Shown in pieces: positions 4,798-5,410 of a DNA stretch of 5,410 nt. The DNA is from CAZUPF01 sp964622035 (GTDB lineage Bacteria > Patescibacteriota > WWE3 > JAUXAW01 > JAYEID01): assembly GCA_964622035.1 (NCBI GenBank), contig CAZUPF010000040.1, positions 1 to 5,410 of the forward strand. Direction: 5' to 3'. The translations under genes were made by a program, and so were the position numbers. The first letter of the stretch is position 1, and each line of letters starts with the position of its first letter. The notes below the pieces were generated by a model. That model searched no databases. It was given only the letters and a program-made list of their open reading frames with translations, and was not told the DNA's origin.

Positions 4798-5219
4798 CTT
4801 CTGATCTCCGCAATATCGCCCACCACCAGCCACGCCGCCGCACTACCAAATCCCGTTTTGTCAATCTTAAACGGCTCAATTTCTTGCGGACTTTTTAGAA
4901 AAACCAAAATGCAGTAGTTCTTTACAGCGCACCAATCGATTGTTTCCTCTGTTGGCGCCATTCCAATCCGGGAACCGTACTCCCCTAGAATACTTCTAAT
5001 ACTCTCTCGACTAAGATCACTAAACTGCCGCACCTCGGAAACCTCCGCTCTAGCCGTTACCGGTTCTCCCGAATCCTTAAAATACACCACATCCCCAGCA
5101 GCAATTCTATTCCAGGGGGCAACTCTATTTATATACCACCGGGATTCAATCGTCTTTTCCCCCGAAAGGATCTTGGGCAGCAGCCCCCAAGACTTCTTCA
5201 TAATCGCTATGTGTTCCAT
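4794..5219 (-). CDS. ASCH domain (PUA-like superfamily) protein
   Basis: This 141-aa protein has the ASCH hallmark GxKxxExR as GEKTIESRW (20-28), preceded by the helix SWGLLPKILS. It is followed by APWNRIAAGDVVYFKDSGEPV (34-54), where the GD-hydrophobic-strand is the second conserved ASCH block. The last third, KNYCILVFL (100-108) and PFKIDKTGFGSAAAWLVV (116-133), completes the beta-barrel. ASCH domains resemble PUA and are thought to bind RNA or modified nucleosides; a few small ASCH proteins are hydrolases such as the E. coli YqfB amidohydrolase. No specific activity can be assigned here. The start at 5219 was chosen because an earlier in-frame codon (5276) would run across the truB start and both promoters. 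The gene diverges from truB and is the first of a two-gene unit with the membrane protein. Confidence 0.82.
   Translation of the reverse strand: MEHIAIMKKSWGLLPKILSGEKTIESRWYINRVAPWNRIAAGDVVYFKDSGEPVTARAEVSEVRQFSDLSRESIRSILGEYGSRIGMAPTEETIDWCAVKNYCILVFLKSPQEIEPFKIDKTGFGSAAAWLVVGDIAEIRR
4806..4809 (-). promoter_or_regulatory. Shine-Dalgarno (GGAG) for the 120-aa membrane protein
   Basis: GGAG on the minus strand lies inside the last codons of the ASCH gene, 8 nt before the ATG at 4797. It is the only convincing Shine-Dalgarno I found in the window. It belongs to an internal, ATGA-coupled gene, in contrast to the first genes of transcription units, which lack one. Confidence 0.6.
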
Positions 5220-5229
5220 CACCAATCCA

Positions 5230-5238
5230 ATCCTACCA
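5230..5238 (-). promoter_or_regulatory. Extended -10 promoter of the ASCH/membrane-protein pair
   Basis: TGGTAGGAT on the minus strand is an extended -10 with one mismatch in the hexamer (TAGGAT, 5235-5230). The ATG at 5219 begins 10 nt after the box. No convincing -35 is seen. Its upstream part overlaps the truB promoter on the other strand. Confidence 0.45.
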
Positions 5239-5246
5239 GAGCCGCG

Positions 5247-5255
5247 TGTTAGAAT
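5247..5255 (+). promoter_or_regulatory. Extended -10 promoter of truB
   Basis: TGTTAGAAT carries TGn plus TAGAAT (5250-5255), one mismatch from consensus. The truB ATG at 5263 begins 7 nt later, so transcription would start at or next to the start codon. No good -35 lies 17 nt upstream, and there is no Shine-Dalgarno before the ATG. Confidence 0.5.
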
Positions 5256-5262
5256 CTTCTTG

Positions 5263-5410
5263 ATGGAAGAAATCATTGTCGTTGATAAACCCTTAGGCTG
5301 TACGAGCCACGATGTGGTAGCCCACTATCGCCGCAAGCTAGGTATCCGCAAAATAGGCCATGCCGGAACGCTGGATCCCTTCGCTACTGGGGTTCTGGTC
5401 CTCTTAGTCG
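5263..5410 (+). CDS. truB: tRNA pseudouridine(55) synthase TruB, N-terminal part, cut by the window end
   Basis: TruB converts U55 in the T-loop of most elongator tRNAs to pseudouridine and also acts as a tRNA folding chaperone. The 49 visible codons contain the two N-terminal family motifs: VVDKPLGCTSHDVV (6-19) and the catalytic block KIGHAGTLDPFATGVLVLLV (30-49), in which Asp38 is the nucleophile equivalent to E. coli Asp48. The N-terminus is short, with only seven residues before DKP, so the ATG at 5263 is close to the minimum possible and is supported by the extended -10 box 7 nt before it. The rest of the catalytic domain and the PUA domain lie outside the window. It diverges from the ASCH gene across 43 nt. 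Confidence 0.95.
   Translation, partial: MEEIIVVDKPLGCTSHDVVAHYRRKLGIRKIGHAGTLDPFATGVLVLLV

Noticed and set aside
5220..5276. Longer ASCH start at 5276
   Set aside because: It would overlap the first codons of truB and both divergent promoters. The ASCH-like sequence begins just after 5219.
1..5410. CRISPR array, insertion sequence, tRNA or rRNA genes
   Set aside because: Reading both strands showed no spaced direct repeats, no transposase, no terminal inverted repeats and no cloverleaf or rRNA-like sequence.

Overview
The window looks like a compact stretch of bacterial chromosome. It has no mobile elements, no CRISPR arrays and no structural RNA genes. DUF4446, DUF3048, a winged-helix/nucleotidyltransferase regulator, a stomatin-like SPFH protein, EF-P, an ASCH-domain protein and TruB occur together with a tiny coiled-coil/transmembrane protein and a membrane protein of no recognised family. 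With the short intergenic gaps and near-absence of Shine-Dalgarno sequences, this suggests a Candidate Phyla Radiation (Patescibacteria) genome. That is inference from gene content; there is no rRNA or other decisive marker. TGA acts as an ordinary stop in several genes, which argues against the recoded (TGA = Gly) CPR lineages.

Layout, left to right. Positions 1-81 hold a minus-strand terminator and then a promoter whose start codon is at the left edge. Positions 82-3459 are a minus-strand block transcribed from about 3460 leftwards: DUF4446 membrane protein, DUF3048 (YerB-like) protein, winged-helix/nucleotidyltransferase protein, SPFH/slipin. The first three are 16 nt apart and probably form one operon. 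SPFH has its own promoter-like sequence just inside the end of the preceding gene. At 3530-3784 a small plus-strand gene diverges from DUF4446 and ends in a CTAG shared with the stop codon of convergent EF-P (4356-3781, minus). At 4435-5219 a minus-strand pair encodes an ASCH protein translationally coupled to a membrane protein. truB starts at 5263 on the plus strand and runs off the right edge.

The most notable pattern is in the promoters. Three start codons (3, 3530, 4356) lie exactly 9 nt after a perfect TATAAT. Two others (5219, 5263) follow extended -10 boxes at 10 and 7 nt, and the DUF4446 and SPFH starts lie 7 and 12 nt after -35/-10 pairs with 17-nt spacers. All would give 5' leaders of only about 0-6 nt. 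Leaderless transcription therefore appears to be the rule for first genes here, while one internal gene has a clear Shine-Dalgarno and ATGA coupling.

Other points of interest are an EF-P whose normally Pro-Gly-Lys/Arg-Gly tip loop reads His-Ser-Arg-Ala, a nucleotidyltransferase domain that has lost its Gly-Ser signature, and an inverted repeat with arm centres 41 nt apart across the DUF4446/small-protein divergent promoters. I found no recognisable defence or toxin-antitoxin system and do not claim one.
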